A stretch of DNA of 12,562 nucleotides from Micavibrio sp. UBA5703 (GTDB lineage: Bacteria; Pseudomonadota; Alphaproteobacteria; Micavibrionales; Micavibrionaceae), in assembly GCA_002420015.1 (NCBI GenBank), contig DIHF01000021.1, forward strand, positions 1 to 12,562. Reading direction: 5' to 3'. The position numbers and the translations under genes are program-made. Below, piece after piece: positions 1 through 6,550 of the stretch. The notes below the pieces were generated by a model that was not told the DNA's origin, ran no database searches, and was given only the letters and a program-made list of their open reading frames with translations. Within the stretch, counting starts at the first letter, position 1; every line of letters begins with the position of its first letter.

Positions 1-2
1 TT

Positions 3-875
3 ATGGACGATATTTTCACAATCGCAAAACCCGCCGCCCCCCTCCCCCTGATCTTCGACAGCCCCCATAGCGGCGCGGCCTACCCTGCGGATTTCGACTA
101 TGCCTGTGATTTCGATATGCTGGCGCGGGCCGAGGACAAATACGTCGACGAGCTGTTTTCCTGCGCCCCGGATTTTGGCGGGACGCTGCTTTGCGCCCTG
201 TTCCCGCGCAGCTATATCGACACCAACCGCGCCGAGTGCGATATCGACCCCGACCTGCTGGCCGCGCCGTGGCCGGACAGGTCCAACCCCACGGCACGTT
301 CAGATGCCGGGATTGGCCTTATCAGAAGGCTGGTCAAGCCCGGCATGCCCGTTTACAACCGCCCCTTAAGAATCGCCGAAGTGCAAAAAAGGATCGCCAC
401 CTGTTACCACCCCTATCACGACGCGCTGCAAACGCTGATCGATGAGGCACATTATAATTTCGGGCAGGTCTGGCATATCAATTGCCACTCCATGCCCACC
501 GCCAGCGCAAAACCCCGTCAGGCCATCGGGCTGGACGGACCCTATTCAAAATCCGTGGATTTTTGCCTCGGCGACCGCGACGGCACCTCCTGCGCCTCTG
601 AATTCACGCATGAACTTCGGGATTTCATAAGATCACTGGGCTACACCGTTTCCGTCAACGACCCGTTCAAGGGCGTCGAGCTTGTGGCGCGGCATTCCCA
701 GCCTTCGCGGGGCCGCCATTCCCTCCAGCTTGAAATCAACAAATCCCTGTTCATGGACGAGGAAAGCAACATAAAATCCCGCAATTACGACGCCCTCGCC
801 GCCGATATCACGCGGTTAATCTCCTTCTGCGCGGGTTTCGTGGAATCACGGCTGGTTGATCTGGCAGCGGATTGA
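3..875 (+). CDS. N-formylglutamate amidohydrolase family protein
   Basis: Predicted cytoplasmic hydrolase of the N-formylglutamate amidohydrolase (HutG/FGase) family, which cleaves N-formyl-glutamate to glutamate and formate, typically at the end of histidine breakdown. The 290 residues show the family's blocks in order: FDSPHSG at 18-24, an RAEDKYVDELF stretch at 42-52, FPRSYIDTNR at 67-76, NCHSMP at 160-165, a GDRDG block at 190-194, KGVELVARHSQP at 223-234 and HSLQLEINKSLFMDE at 239-253. The histidines and acidic residues in these blocks are the expected metal and substrate ligands. Length matches the family. Only two bases precede the ATG, so the ribosome binding site and any upstream start cannot be seen. 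No other hut gene lies in the window, so substrate (formylglutamate or another N-acyl amino acid) is inferred from family only. The 3' end overlaps the end of lipB, on the other strand, by 30 bp. Confidence 0.9.
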   Translation: MDDIFTIAKPAAPLPLIFDSPHSGAAYPADFDYACDFDMLARAEDKYVDELFSCAPDFGGTLLCALFPRSYIDTNRAECDIDPDLLAAPWPDRSNPTARSDAGIGLIRRLVKPGMPVYNRPLRIAEVQKRIATCYHPYHDALQTLIDEAHYNFGQVWHINCHSMPTASAKPRQAIGLDGPYSKSVDFCLGDRDGTSCASEFTHELRDFIRSLGYTVSVNDPFKGVELVARHSQPSRGRHSLQLEINKSLFMDEESNIKSRNYDALAADITRLISFCAGFVESRLVDLAAD

Positions 876-1589
876 GTCGTTCGCGGAGAAAACGCCATTC
901 CATTGCCGCCGCAATGCCTCATCAACCGCCTCCATCGGCACATCCCGCCCCATATCCTTCAAACTGGTAACGCCATACTCGGATATGCCGCAGGGGACGA
1001 TCCCGGCGTAATGGCTTAAATCCGGACTGACATTGATGGATACGCCGTGCAGCGTCACCCAGCGCCTCACCCGCACGCCTATTGCTGCAATTTTTGCTTC
1101 GGTCCCCTCACCCTCCCGACTTCGCTTCGCTTCGCCGGGTCCCTCCCTCTCCCCATGGGAGAGGGTGTCTTGAGCGCCAGCGAAAGACGAGTGAGGGGTT
1201 TTGACCCAAATACCGACGCGCCCCGACCGCCTTTCACCTTTAACATCAAATTCCTGCAAGGCGTTGACAATCCATTGCTCAAGATTGCAAACATATTGTT
1301 TGATATCAGGCTTTTGCTGACGTTTCTTCAAGTTTAACATCACATAGACAATCCGCTGCCCCGGCCCGTGATAGGTGTATTGCCCACCCCTGCCCGTCTT
1401 GAATACGGGAAATTGCGGGTTCAAAAGGTCCTGGGTTTTGGCGCTGGTCCCGGCAGTATAAAGCGAAGGGTGTTCGAGCAGCCAGACCGTTTCATCCGCC
1501 CGCCCCTCATGGATCGCCGCCGCCCGTTCATCCATAAACGCGAGCGCCTCTTCATACGGCACCAGTCCTTGAGAAACCTTCCATTCCAT
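846..1589 (-). CDS. lipB: Octanoyl-[acyl carrier protein]:protein octanoyltransferase, with in-frame repeat insertion
   Basis: LipB moves octanoyl groups from acyl carrier protein to lipoyl domains of 2-oxoacid dehydrogenases and GcvH, the first step of lipoate synthesis in the cytoplasm. In the 247-residue product I see WLLEHPSLYTAGTSA at 36-50, the signature GRGGQYTYHGPGQ at 66-78, the catalytic lysine K166 in KIAAIGVRVRRW and the catalytic cysteine C200 in GIVPCGISEYG. Residues about 131-162 are a low-complexity, charged stretch encoded by a palindromic repeat (see the separate repeat entry) and are not family sequence. The start is uncertain: the open frame runs up to 1739, but that first ATG lies inside the tRNA-Leu gene. 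I chose the ATG at 1589 because MEWKVSQGLVPY is where LipB proteins normally begin. An AAGGA lies about 17 nt upstream, too far for a good ribosome binding site. The catalytic residues and the frame are intact, so it is probably functional. Confidence 0.9.
   Translation of the reverse strand: MEWKVSQGLVPYEEALAFMDERAAAIHEGRADETVWLLEHPSLYTAGTSAKTQDLLNPQFPVFKTGRGGQYTYHGPGQRIVYVMLNLKKRQQKPDIKQYVCNLEQWIVNALQEFDVKGERRSGRVGIWVKTPHSSFAGAQDTLSHGEREGPGEAKRSREGEGTEAKIAAIGVRVRRWVTLHGVSINVSPDLSHYAGIVPCGISEYGVTSLKDMGRDVPMEAVDEALRRQWNGVFSANDSIRCQINQP
1104..1198. repeat. Palindromic repeat inserted in frame within lipB (RPE-like)
   Basis: This 95-bp element has perfect 8-bp inverted ends, CCCCTCAC at 1104-1111 and GTGAGGGG at 1191-1198, and an inner perfect 9-bp hairpin, CCCTCTCCC at 1145-1153 and GGGAGAGGG at 1157-1165 around a CAT loop. 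It also holds a TTCGC-rich stretch at 1121-1134. Read on the minus strand it encodes residues about 131-162 of LipB without a stop, ending four residues before the catalytic lysine. The design (short palindrome, in frame, inside a conserved enzyme at a probable surface loop) resembles Rickettsia palindromic elements. The family assignment is by resemblance only. Confidence 0.8.
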
Positions 1590-1686
1590 GGCGGCAACAC
1601 TCGCATAATTCCTTATCGCAGTGCAACGTGGATGCTGCTTGCGCTGCAGCAACGGTTTTGTTATTGATTTCGGCACTGTCAGACCT

Positions 1687-1770
1687 GCGGTCGTGGCGGA
1701 ATGGTAGACGCGCAGCGTTGAGGTCGCTGTGAGTAACATCGTGGAGGTTCAAGTCCTCTCGACCGCACCA
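1687..1770 (+). tRNA. tRNA-Leu (anticodon GAG)
   Basis: A full cloverleaf can be drawn. The acceptor stem is GCGGTCG (1687-1693) with CGACCGC (1760-1766), all seven pairs canonical, followed by discriminator A and an encoded CCA at 1768-1770. The anticodon stem is CAGCG (1713-1717) with CGCTG (1725-1729) around loop TTGAGGT, giving anticodon GAG at 1720-1722, which reads CUC and CUU leucine codons. The long variable arm (about 1730-1742) is the class II mark of leucine tRNAs. The T arm is GGAGG / CCTCT around TTCAAGT. It ends 35 nt before the maeB start codon. Confidence 0.96.
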
Positions 1771-1805
1771 CATAAATACGTAACAAATCTTAGAGGGAAC
1801 GGCGC

Positions 1806-4157
1806 ATGTCCAAGAAAAAGTCCGATACGAAAGACGCTTTATATAAAGACGCACTGGACTACCACCGTTACCCGAAACCCGGAAAAATCGAAATTACGCC
1901 GACGACGGCGCTCTCGACCCAGCGCGACTTGGCATTGGCCTACTCCCCCGGCGTTGCCGCCCCCTGCCTTGAGATCGAAAAAGACCCGCTGACGGCCTAT
2001 GACTACACGGCACGGGGCAACCTCGTCGCGGTTATCACCAACGGCACCGCCGTTCTGGGCCTTGGCGCGATCGGCGCGCTGGCTGCCAAGCCGGTGATGG
2101 AAGGCAAATCTGTCCTCTTCAAAAAATTCGCCAATATCGATTCCATAGACATCGAGATCAACGAAACCGACATCGACAAGTTCGTCGACGCTGTGGCCTC
2201 GATGGAGCCGACCTTCGGCGGTATCAACCTTGAGGACATCAAGGCGCCCGAGTGCTTCGAGATTGAGAAAAAACTCAAAGAACGCATGAAAATCCCGGTC
2301 TTCCATGACGACCAGCACGGCACGGCCATTATCGTCACGGCCTGCGTACGCAACTGGCTGGAATATTCGGGTCGCAAGGCAAAGGACATTAAGCTGGTCG
2401 CTTCCGGCGCGGGCGCGTCGGCGATTGCCTGTTTGAACCTGCTGCAAAGCCTTGGCCTTCAGAAAAAGAACATCATTGTCACCGACCGCGTCGGCGTCGT
2501 CTATCAGGGCCGCAACGAAGGCATGGACCCGGAAAAGGAAAAGTACGCCATCGACACCAAGATGCGCACACTGGATGAGGCCATCAAGGGCGCAGATATT
2601 TTCCTGGGCCTGTCCGGGCCGGGCGTTCTGACCAAGGAAATGGTCAAGAAAATGGGCAAGGCGCCGCTGGTTCTGGCGCTGGCCAATCCGACCCCGGAAA
2701 TCATGCCGGAGGACGTCCACGAAGCCAAACCCGACGCTATCGTCTGCACCGGGCGCTCGGACTACCCCAATCAGGTCAACAACGTGCTGGGTTTTCCGTT
2801 CATCTTCCGCGGCGCGCTCGATGTCGGCGCGACGACGATCAACGAGGAAATGAAGCTGGCCTGCGTCGAGGCCATTGCAAGCCTTGCCCGCAAGGAAGCC
2901 ACCGCCGAAGTGGCCGCCGTCTACAGCAACGAGAATCTTCAATTCGGACCGGAATACCTGATCCCCAAGCCGTTCGACTCCCGCCTGATCGTCGATCTAC
3001 CCGTGGCAATCGCCAAGGCGGCGATGGCCAGCGGCGTGGCGACGCGCCCGATCAAGGATTTCGAAGCCTACCAGGACAAGCTCCAGCAGTTTTTCATCCG
3101 CTCCCAGCTCGTTATGCGGCCTATCTTCACCCGCGCCAAGGAAAACCCCAAGCGCATTGTATACTGCGAGGGCGAAGAAGACCGCGTGCTTCAGGCCGTC
3201 CAGATGGCGCTCGACGAAGGCATGTCCAAACCGATCCTCATCGGACGGGAAAAAGTCGTCGCGAGCCGCATACAGCGCCTCGGCCTGCGCATGAAATCCG
3301 GCGTGGATTACGAGCTTGTCGACCCCGAGGACGACCGCCGCTACCGCGACTACTGGACGACCTACCATTCCATCATGGAGCGTCAGGGCTTCACAGAAAC
3401 CGATGCCCAGACCATCGTGCGCACCAATACGACGATCATCGGCGCGCTGATGGTACATAAGAATCAGGCCGATGCCCTTATCTGCGGCACGATCGGCCAC
3501 TACCTCGACCACATGAACAACCTCATCGACATCATCGGGCTGAAACCCGGCGTTGAAACGCCGGCGGCGCTCACGGGACTATTGCTGCCCAAGGGCACGA
3601 TTTTCTTCTGCGACACGCACGTCAACCCGGACCCCAGCGTCGCGCAGGTTTCCGAGATGACGGTTCTTGCAGCCCGCGAGCTTGAGCGCTTCGGCATCAA
3701 GCCGAATATCGGTCTTCTCTCGCATTCCAACTTCGGCACCAGCGATTGCGCCTCGGCCGTGAAAATGCGCGAGGTTTACAAGGAAGTCCGCCGCCGTGCG
3801 CCTGATCTTGCCGTCGAAGGGGAAATGCACGGCGATACGGCGCTGGATGAGGACATCCGCAAGCGCATCATGCCCAACTCGAAATTCGAAGGCATGGCCA
3901 ACCTGCTTATCATGCCCAATGTCGAATCGGCCAATATCTCCTACAATCTGGTCAAGATTCTGGCTTACGGGGTTGCTATCGGGCCGATCCTGCTCGGTGC
4001 GGCGCGTCCTGTCCACGTTTTGACGCCTGCGGCGACCTCGCGCGGCATCCTGAACATGACCGCCGTGTCCACCGTGGCCGCGCAGGTGCATGACGAAGAA
4101 GTTCAGGCCGCCAGCCGCCCCACGAAAAAGGGCAAGGTTCAGAACATCAAACAATAG
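1806..4157 (+). CDS. maeB: NADP-dependent malic enzyme with C-terminal phosphotransacetylase-like domain (MaeB)
   Basis: Oxidatively decarboxylates malate to pyruvate, normally with NADP+, linking the TCA cycle to pyruvate and NADPH supply. The 783 residues are the long hybrid form. The malic enzyme part spans about 15-430: AYSPGVAAPC at 45-54 (tyrosine Y46), AAKPVMEGK at 93-101 (lysine K95), NLEDIKAPECF at 141-151 and FHDDQHGTA at 167-174 (metal ligands), the nucleotide-binding GAGASA at 201-206, LANPTPE at 292-298 and YPNQVNN at 320-326. A phosphotransacetylase-like domain follows from about 430 to 755, with an EGEEDRVLQA block near 455 and an SHSNFGTS block late in the protein. In known hybrids this domain is regulatory (acetyl-CoA sensing and oligomerisation) rather than catalytic. 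AGAGGGAA at 1792-1799 is a good ribosome binding site for the chosen ATG. The tight spacing behind tRNA-Leu suggests shared transcription. Confidence 0.96.
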   Translation: MSKKKSDTKDALYKDALDYHRYPKPGKIEITPTTALSTQRDLALAYSPGVAAPCLEIEKDPLTAYDYTARGNLVAVITNGTAVLGLGAIGALAAKPVMEGKSVLFKKFANIDSIDIEINETDIDKFVDAVASMEPTFGGINLEDIKAPECFEIEKKLKERMKIPVFHDDQHGTAIIVTACVRNWLEYSGRKAKDIKLVASGAGASAIACLNLLQSLGLQKKNIIVTDRVGVVYQGRNEGMDPEKEKYAIDTKMRTLDEAIKGADIFLGLSGPGVLTKEMVKKMGKAPLVLALANPTPEIMPEDVHEAKPDAIVCTGRSDYPNQVNNVLGFPFIFRGALDVGATTINEEMKLACVEAIASLARKEATAEVAAVYSNENLQFGPEYLIPKPFDSRLIVDLPVAIAKAAMASGVATRPIKDFEAYQDKLQQFFIRSQLVMRPIFTRAKENPKRIVYCEGEEDRVLQAVQMALDEGMSKPILIGREKVVASRIQRLGLRMKSGVDYELVDPEDDRRYRDYWTTYHSIMERQGFTETDAQTIVRTNTTIIGALMVHKNQADALICGTIGHYLDHMNNLIDIIGLKPGVETPAALTGLLLPKGTIFFCDTHVNPDPSVAQVSEMTVLAARELERFGIKPNIGLLSHSNFGTSDCASAVKMREVYKEVRRRAPDLAVEGEMHGDTALDEDIRKRIMPNSKFEGMANLLIMPNVESANISYNLVKILAYGVAIGPILLGAARPVHVLTPAATSRGILNMTAVSTVAAQVHDEEVQAASRPTKKGKVQNIKQ

Positions 4158-4197
4158 CGGCAACCTATCTTTGCCGCTGCATCTGTTGTATATTTTT
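4156..4197 (+). terminator. Candidate intrinsic terminator after maeB
   Basis: A perfect 8-bp hairpin, AGCGGCAA (4156-4163) with TTGCCGCT (4171-4178) around a 7-nt loop, begins at the maeB stop codon. The T run (TATATTTTT, about 4189-4197) is displaced about 10 nt from the stem, so termination may be weak. It is followed by about 60 bp with no clear signal before the next repeat. Confidence 0.5.
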
Positions 4198-4259
4198 AGG
4201 GTGTTTCTGCATGCCCTATACACTCAGTTTGTTGCTTGGGCTTGCACAAAACCCTAAAG

Positions 4260-4409
4260 CGTCACCCCCGTGGTGAGCAAAAAACCGAAGGTTTTTGCGA
4301 ACATTAACGACGGGGGTCCAGAAAAAGCGCGCGGCTATGCCGCGCACATTACTGGATCCCCGCCGTTTAAGCCTGACCACATGAATGTGGTCAGGCCGCG
4401 GGGATGACG
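4260..4409. repeat. 150-bp composite palindromic repeat with three internal hairpins
   Basis: Bounded by near-perfect inverted ends, CGTCACCCCCG (4260-4270) and CGGGGATGACG (4399-4409), with one mismatch. Inside are a hairpin AAAAACC/GGTTTTT (4280-4296), a perfect GCGCGGC/GCCGCGC hairpin (4329-4345), and a perfect 12-bp hairpin 4371-4382 / 4385-4396 with only two loop bases. A GGGTCCAG / CTGGATCCCC pair (about 4314-4321 and 4352-4361) brackets the middle hairpin. It has no reading frame, so it is a non-autonomous element or remnant. It fills most of the 292-bp gap between maeB and mgtE. Confidence 0.8.
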
Positions 4410-4449
4410 GAATGATAATTTTGAGTCTGAACTCTTGCGGAGTGCACGT

Positions 4450-5844
4450 ATGGACGACGAAATAATCTTATCCGGACCGTCCGACCCGGGCGAGGAAATG
4501 TCCATTTACCTCGCCGACTCCCTGATTCAGGAAATCGTCGCCGCCATCCGCACCCAGGATTCCGACACGGTCAACGGATTTCTCCGCGACCTCAGCCCCG
4601 CCGACACCGCCGACCTTCTGGCTAAAATCGGCGAGGATTACCGCATGGAGTTGCTTTCCCTGTATGGCGACAGCATCAACCCCGGCGCGTTCGTCGAAAT
4701 GGACCGCGAGTTGTGCCGCGCCTGCCTCTCGGTATTGTCTTCGACGCAAATCGCTTCGATCATCTCGGCGCTTGAAAGCGACGATGCGCTCGGACTGCTC
4801 GGACCTTTGGACGTCGATGTCCAGCGCGCCGTGATCCGCAAACTCTCCGACAAGACCCGCGTTGTTCTCGAAGAGGGCCTGAGCTTCCCGGAGCACAGCG
4901 CCGGACGCCTCATGAAGCGCGAATTTGTGGCTATCCCGCAATTCTGGACCGTCGGCAAAACCATCGACTATCTGCGTGCGGCTTCGACCGACCTGCCAGA
5001 GGATTTTTTGAACATCTACGTCCTCAGCCCGACATTCAACATCATCGGTGAAATTCCGCTGAACCGGCTTTTGCGCTCGCTCCGCACGGTCAAGATCGAA
5101 GCGCTTGCGCTCGATCACGTACATACGATCCCGGCAACCATGGACCAGGAGGAAGCCGCGCACCTGTTCCGGCGCGAAAATCTTTTGTCGGCCCCTGTCG
5201 TGGACGATGAAAACCGTATGGTCGGCGTCATCACCTCCGACGACATCATCGACGTTATCGACATGGAGGCCGAAGAAGACATCCTGAAAATGGCCGGGGT
5301 CGATCAGGGCGACCTTTACCGCGCCGCGATGTCGACCTCCGGCGCGCGCTTTCGCTGGCTGTTCATCAACCTGCTGACCGCCATTGCCGCCTCGATCGTC
5401 ATTTCCCTTTTCGACGGCACGATTGATCAAATCGTTGCGCTGGCTATTCTTATGCCCATTGTCGCCTCGATGGGCGGCAATGCGGGAACACAAACCCTCA
5501 CCGTTGCCGTGCGCGCTCTGGCGACCAAGGAAATTTCCGGCACGAACATGTTTCGCGTCATCGGAAAGGAAACGATGGTGGGCGCACTCAACGGAATAGC
5601 CTTTGCCCTGATCACCGGCGCGGTGACGGCGCTATGGTTCTCCGACTATGTGCTAGGTTCCGTCATCGCCATGGCCATGGTCATCAACATGATCGTGGCC
5701 GGGCTGTTTGGCGCGGGAATCCCTATCCTCGTCCAGCGCGCCGGGGGCGACCCGGCCATATCCTCAACGGTTCTTTTAACGACCGTGACGGATGTCGTGG
5801 GCTTTTTCGCTTTCCTCGGCCTCGCCACGCTTCTTATGGCTTGA
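4450..5844 (+). CDS. mgtE: Magnesium transporter MgtE
   Basis: A homodimeric Mg2+ channel of the inner membrane, gated by its own cytoplasmic Mg2+-sensing domains. The 464 residues show the standard order: an alpha-helical MgtE N domain at about 20-130, two CBS domains at about 155-215 and 220-275 (the second with APVVDDENRMVGVITSDDII), then a membrane part from about 300 to the end with five likely helices. Signatures are MPIVASMGGNAGTQTLTVAV at 335-354 and AGGDPAISST at 431-440, whose D434 matches the pore aspartate (D432 of the Thermus thermophilus channel). The start is the ATG at 4450, preceded by GGAG at 4439-4442; an in-frame TTG at 4435 overlaps that site and is rejected. A possible -10 (GATAAT, 4414-4419) lies just downstream of the repeat. 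I see no Mg2+ riboswitch in the leader. Confidence 0.96.
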   Translation: MDDEIILSGPSDPGEEMSIYLADSLIQEIVAAIRTQDSDTVNGFLRDLSPADTADLLAKIGEDYRMELLSLYGDSINPGAFVEMDRELCRACLSVLSSTQIASIISALESDDALGLLGPLDVDVQRAVIRKLSDKTRVVLEEGLSFPEHSAGRLMKREFVAIPQFWTVGKTIDYLRAASTDLPEDFLNIYVLSPTFNIIGEIPLNRLLRSLRTVKIEALALDHVHTIPATMDQEEAAHLFRRENLLSAPVVDDENRMVGVITSDDIIDVIDMEAEEDILKMAGVDQGDLYRAAMSTSGARFRWLFINLLTAIAASIVISLFDGTIDQIVALAILMPIVASMGGNAGTQTLTVAVRALATKEISGTNMFRVIGKETMVGALNGIAFALITGAVTALWFSDYVLGSVIAMAMVINMIVAGLFGAGIPILVQRAGGDPAISSTVLLTTVTDVVGFFAFLGLATLLMA

Positions 5845-5969
5845 TTTTGAAGCCATACCTGTACCTATAGTTTAGTTGTTTGACAGAGAAAATATCTCCA
5901 CTATTCAGGCCGCCGTTAATCGCATTCCCTTTGTTTTTCATATGGTTAACGACACCCCAAATTAGTCTT

Positions 5970-5998
5970 TTGAAATTTACGGCAAGATACCCTATAAC
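5970..5998 (+). promoter_or_regulatory. Sigma70-type promoter, possibly giving a leaderless mRNA
   Basis: TTGAAA at 5970-5975 and TATAAC at 5993-5998 are separated by 17 bp, close to the vegetative consensus. Transcription should begin about 7 nt after the -10, near 6005, only a few bases before the ATG at 6008. The 163-bp gap after mgtE shows no other convincing signal. Confidence 0.6.
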
Positions 5999-6007
5999 CT
6001 TCAACCT

Positions 6008-6541
6008 ATGTCAGCATCAAAGCTTGTAAAACCATCCGTCGAGCACAAAGAAAGCTACGTCAAAGCCCTCCGGGAATTTCAGGATGAAGGGCGCTACACC
6101 TTTTTGAACATTAGCGAGGTGGAAGCCAATTTTGCCGATTTTATCCAGAAGGTCAATGACGGCAAAAGGCATTTGCATAAACCGTACGCCGACTGGATCG
6201 AGCCGGTGCCCGAGACCGTGCTTTGGCTCGTTAAGGACAACGAGTTCATCGGCACGCTGAACATCCGCCACCGCCTGAACTGGCACCTTGAGAAATGGGG
6301 CGGCCATATCAATTTCGTGATCCGCCCTTCCATGCGCGGCAAAGGATTCGGCAAAAAGATTTTGCAAAAGGGCATGCCCTACGCCTGTTACCTCGGCATC
6401 GAGCGCGCCCTGATAACGCTCCCCCCTGAAGACAAACAGGGCCAACACATCGTCGAGTTCTGCGGCGGCAAGTTCGACGGGGAAACGCAGGCAACGGACA
6501 AGTTCCCTGCCCGCCGCCGCTACTGGCTGGACTGCACGTAG
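6008..6541 (+). CDS. GNAT family N-acetyltransferase
   Basis: A 177-residue soluble acetyltransferase of the GNAT fold, which transfers acetyl from acetyl-CoA to an amine. The acetyl-CoA pyrophosphate loop (motif A, R-x-x-G-x-G) is visible as RGKGFG at 110-115, after the strand HINFVIRP at 100-107; IGTLNIRHRLN at 81-91 is the preceding strand pair. The C-terminal part has an EFCGGKFDGE segment at 150-159, typical of this GNAT subgroup. The substrate cannot be told from sequence. There is no ribosome binding site before the ATG, and the promoter -10 box ends 9 nt upstream, so translation may begin on a nearly leaderless transcript. The stop codon is 9 nt ahead of the penicillin-binding protein gene, so the two are probably cotranscribed. 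Confidence 0.88.
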   Translation: MSASKLVKPSVEHKESYVKALREFQDEGRYTFLNISEVEANFADFIQKVNDGKRHLHKPYADWIEPVPETVLWLVKDNEFIGTLNIRHRLNWHLEKWGGHINFVIRPSMRGKGFGKKILQKGMPYACYLGIERALITLPPEDKQGQHIVEFCGGKFDGETQATDKFPARRRYWLDCT

Positions 6542-6550
6542 AAAAAACCC

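Noticed and set aside
1047..1337. Plus-strand small frame across the lipB insertion, considered as an element-encoded peptide
   Set aside because: It extends over lipB sequence on the antisense strand and has no ribosome binding site; the repeat itself is too short to encode a protein of its own.
1590..1739. N-terminal extension of lipB up to the first ATG at 1739
   Set aside because: It overlaps the tRNA-Leu gene on the other strand and has no LipB similarity; family proteins begin near MEWKVSQGLV.
1839..2942. Long minus-strand open frame (367 codons) opposite maeB
   Set aside because: Antisense shadow of a strongly conserved gene; the product is low-complexity and has no family features.
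4435..4449. TTG start for mgtE
   Set aside because: It overlaps the GGAG ribosome binding site that serves the ATG at 4450.
4468..5493. Long minus-strand open frame opposite mgtE
   Set aside because: Antisense shadow; mgtE is supported by motifs over its full length.
5845..5969. Regulatory RNA or terminator between mgtE and the GNAT gene
   Set aside because: AT-rich with no stable hairpin followed by a T run; only the promoter at its right end is supported.
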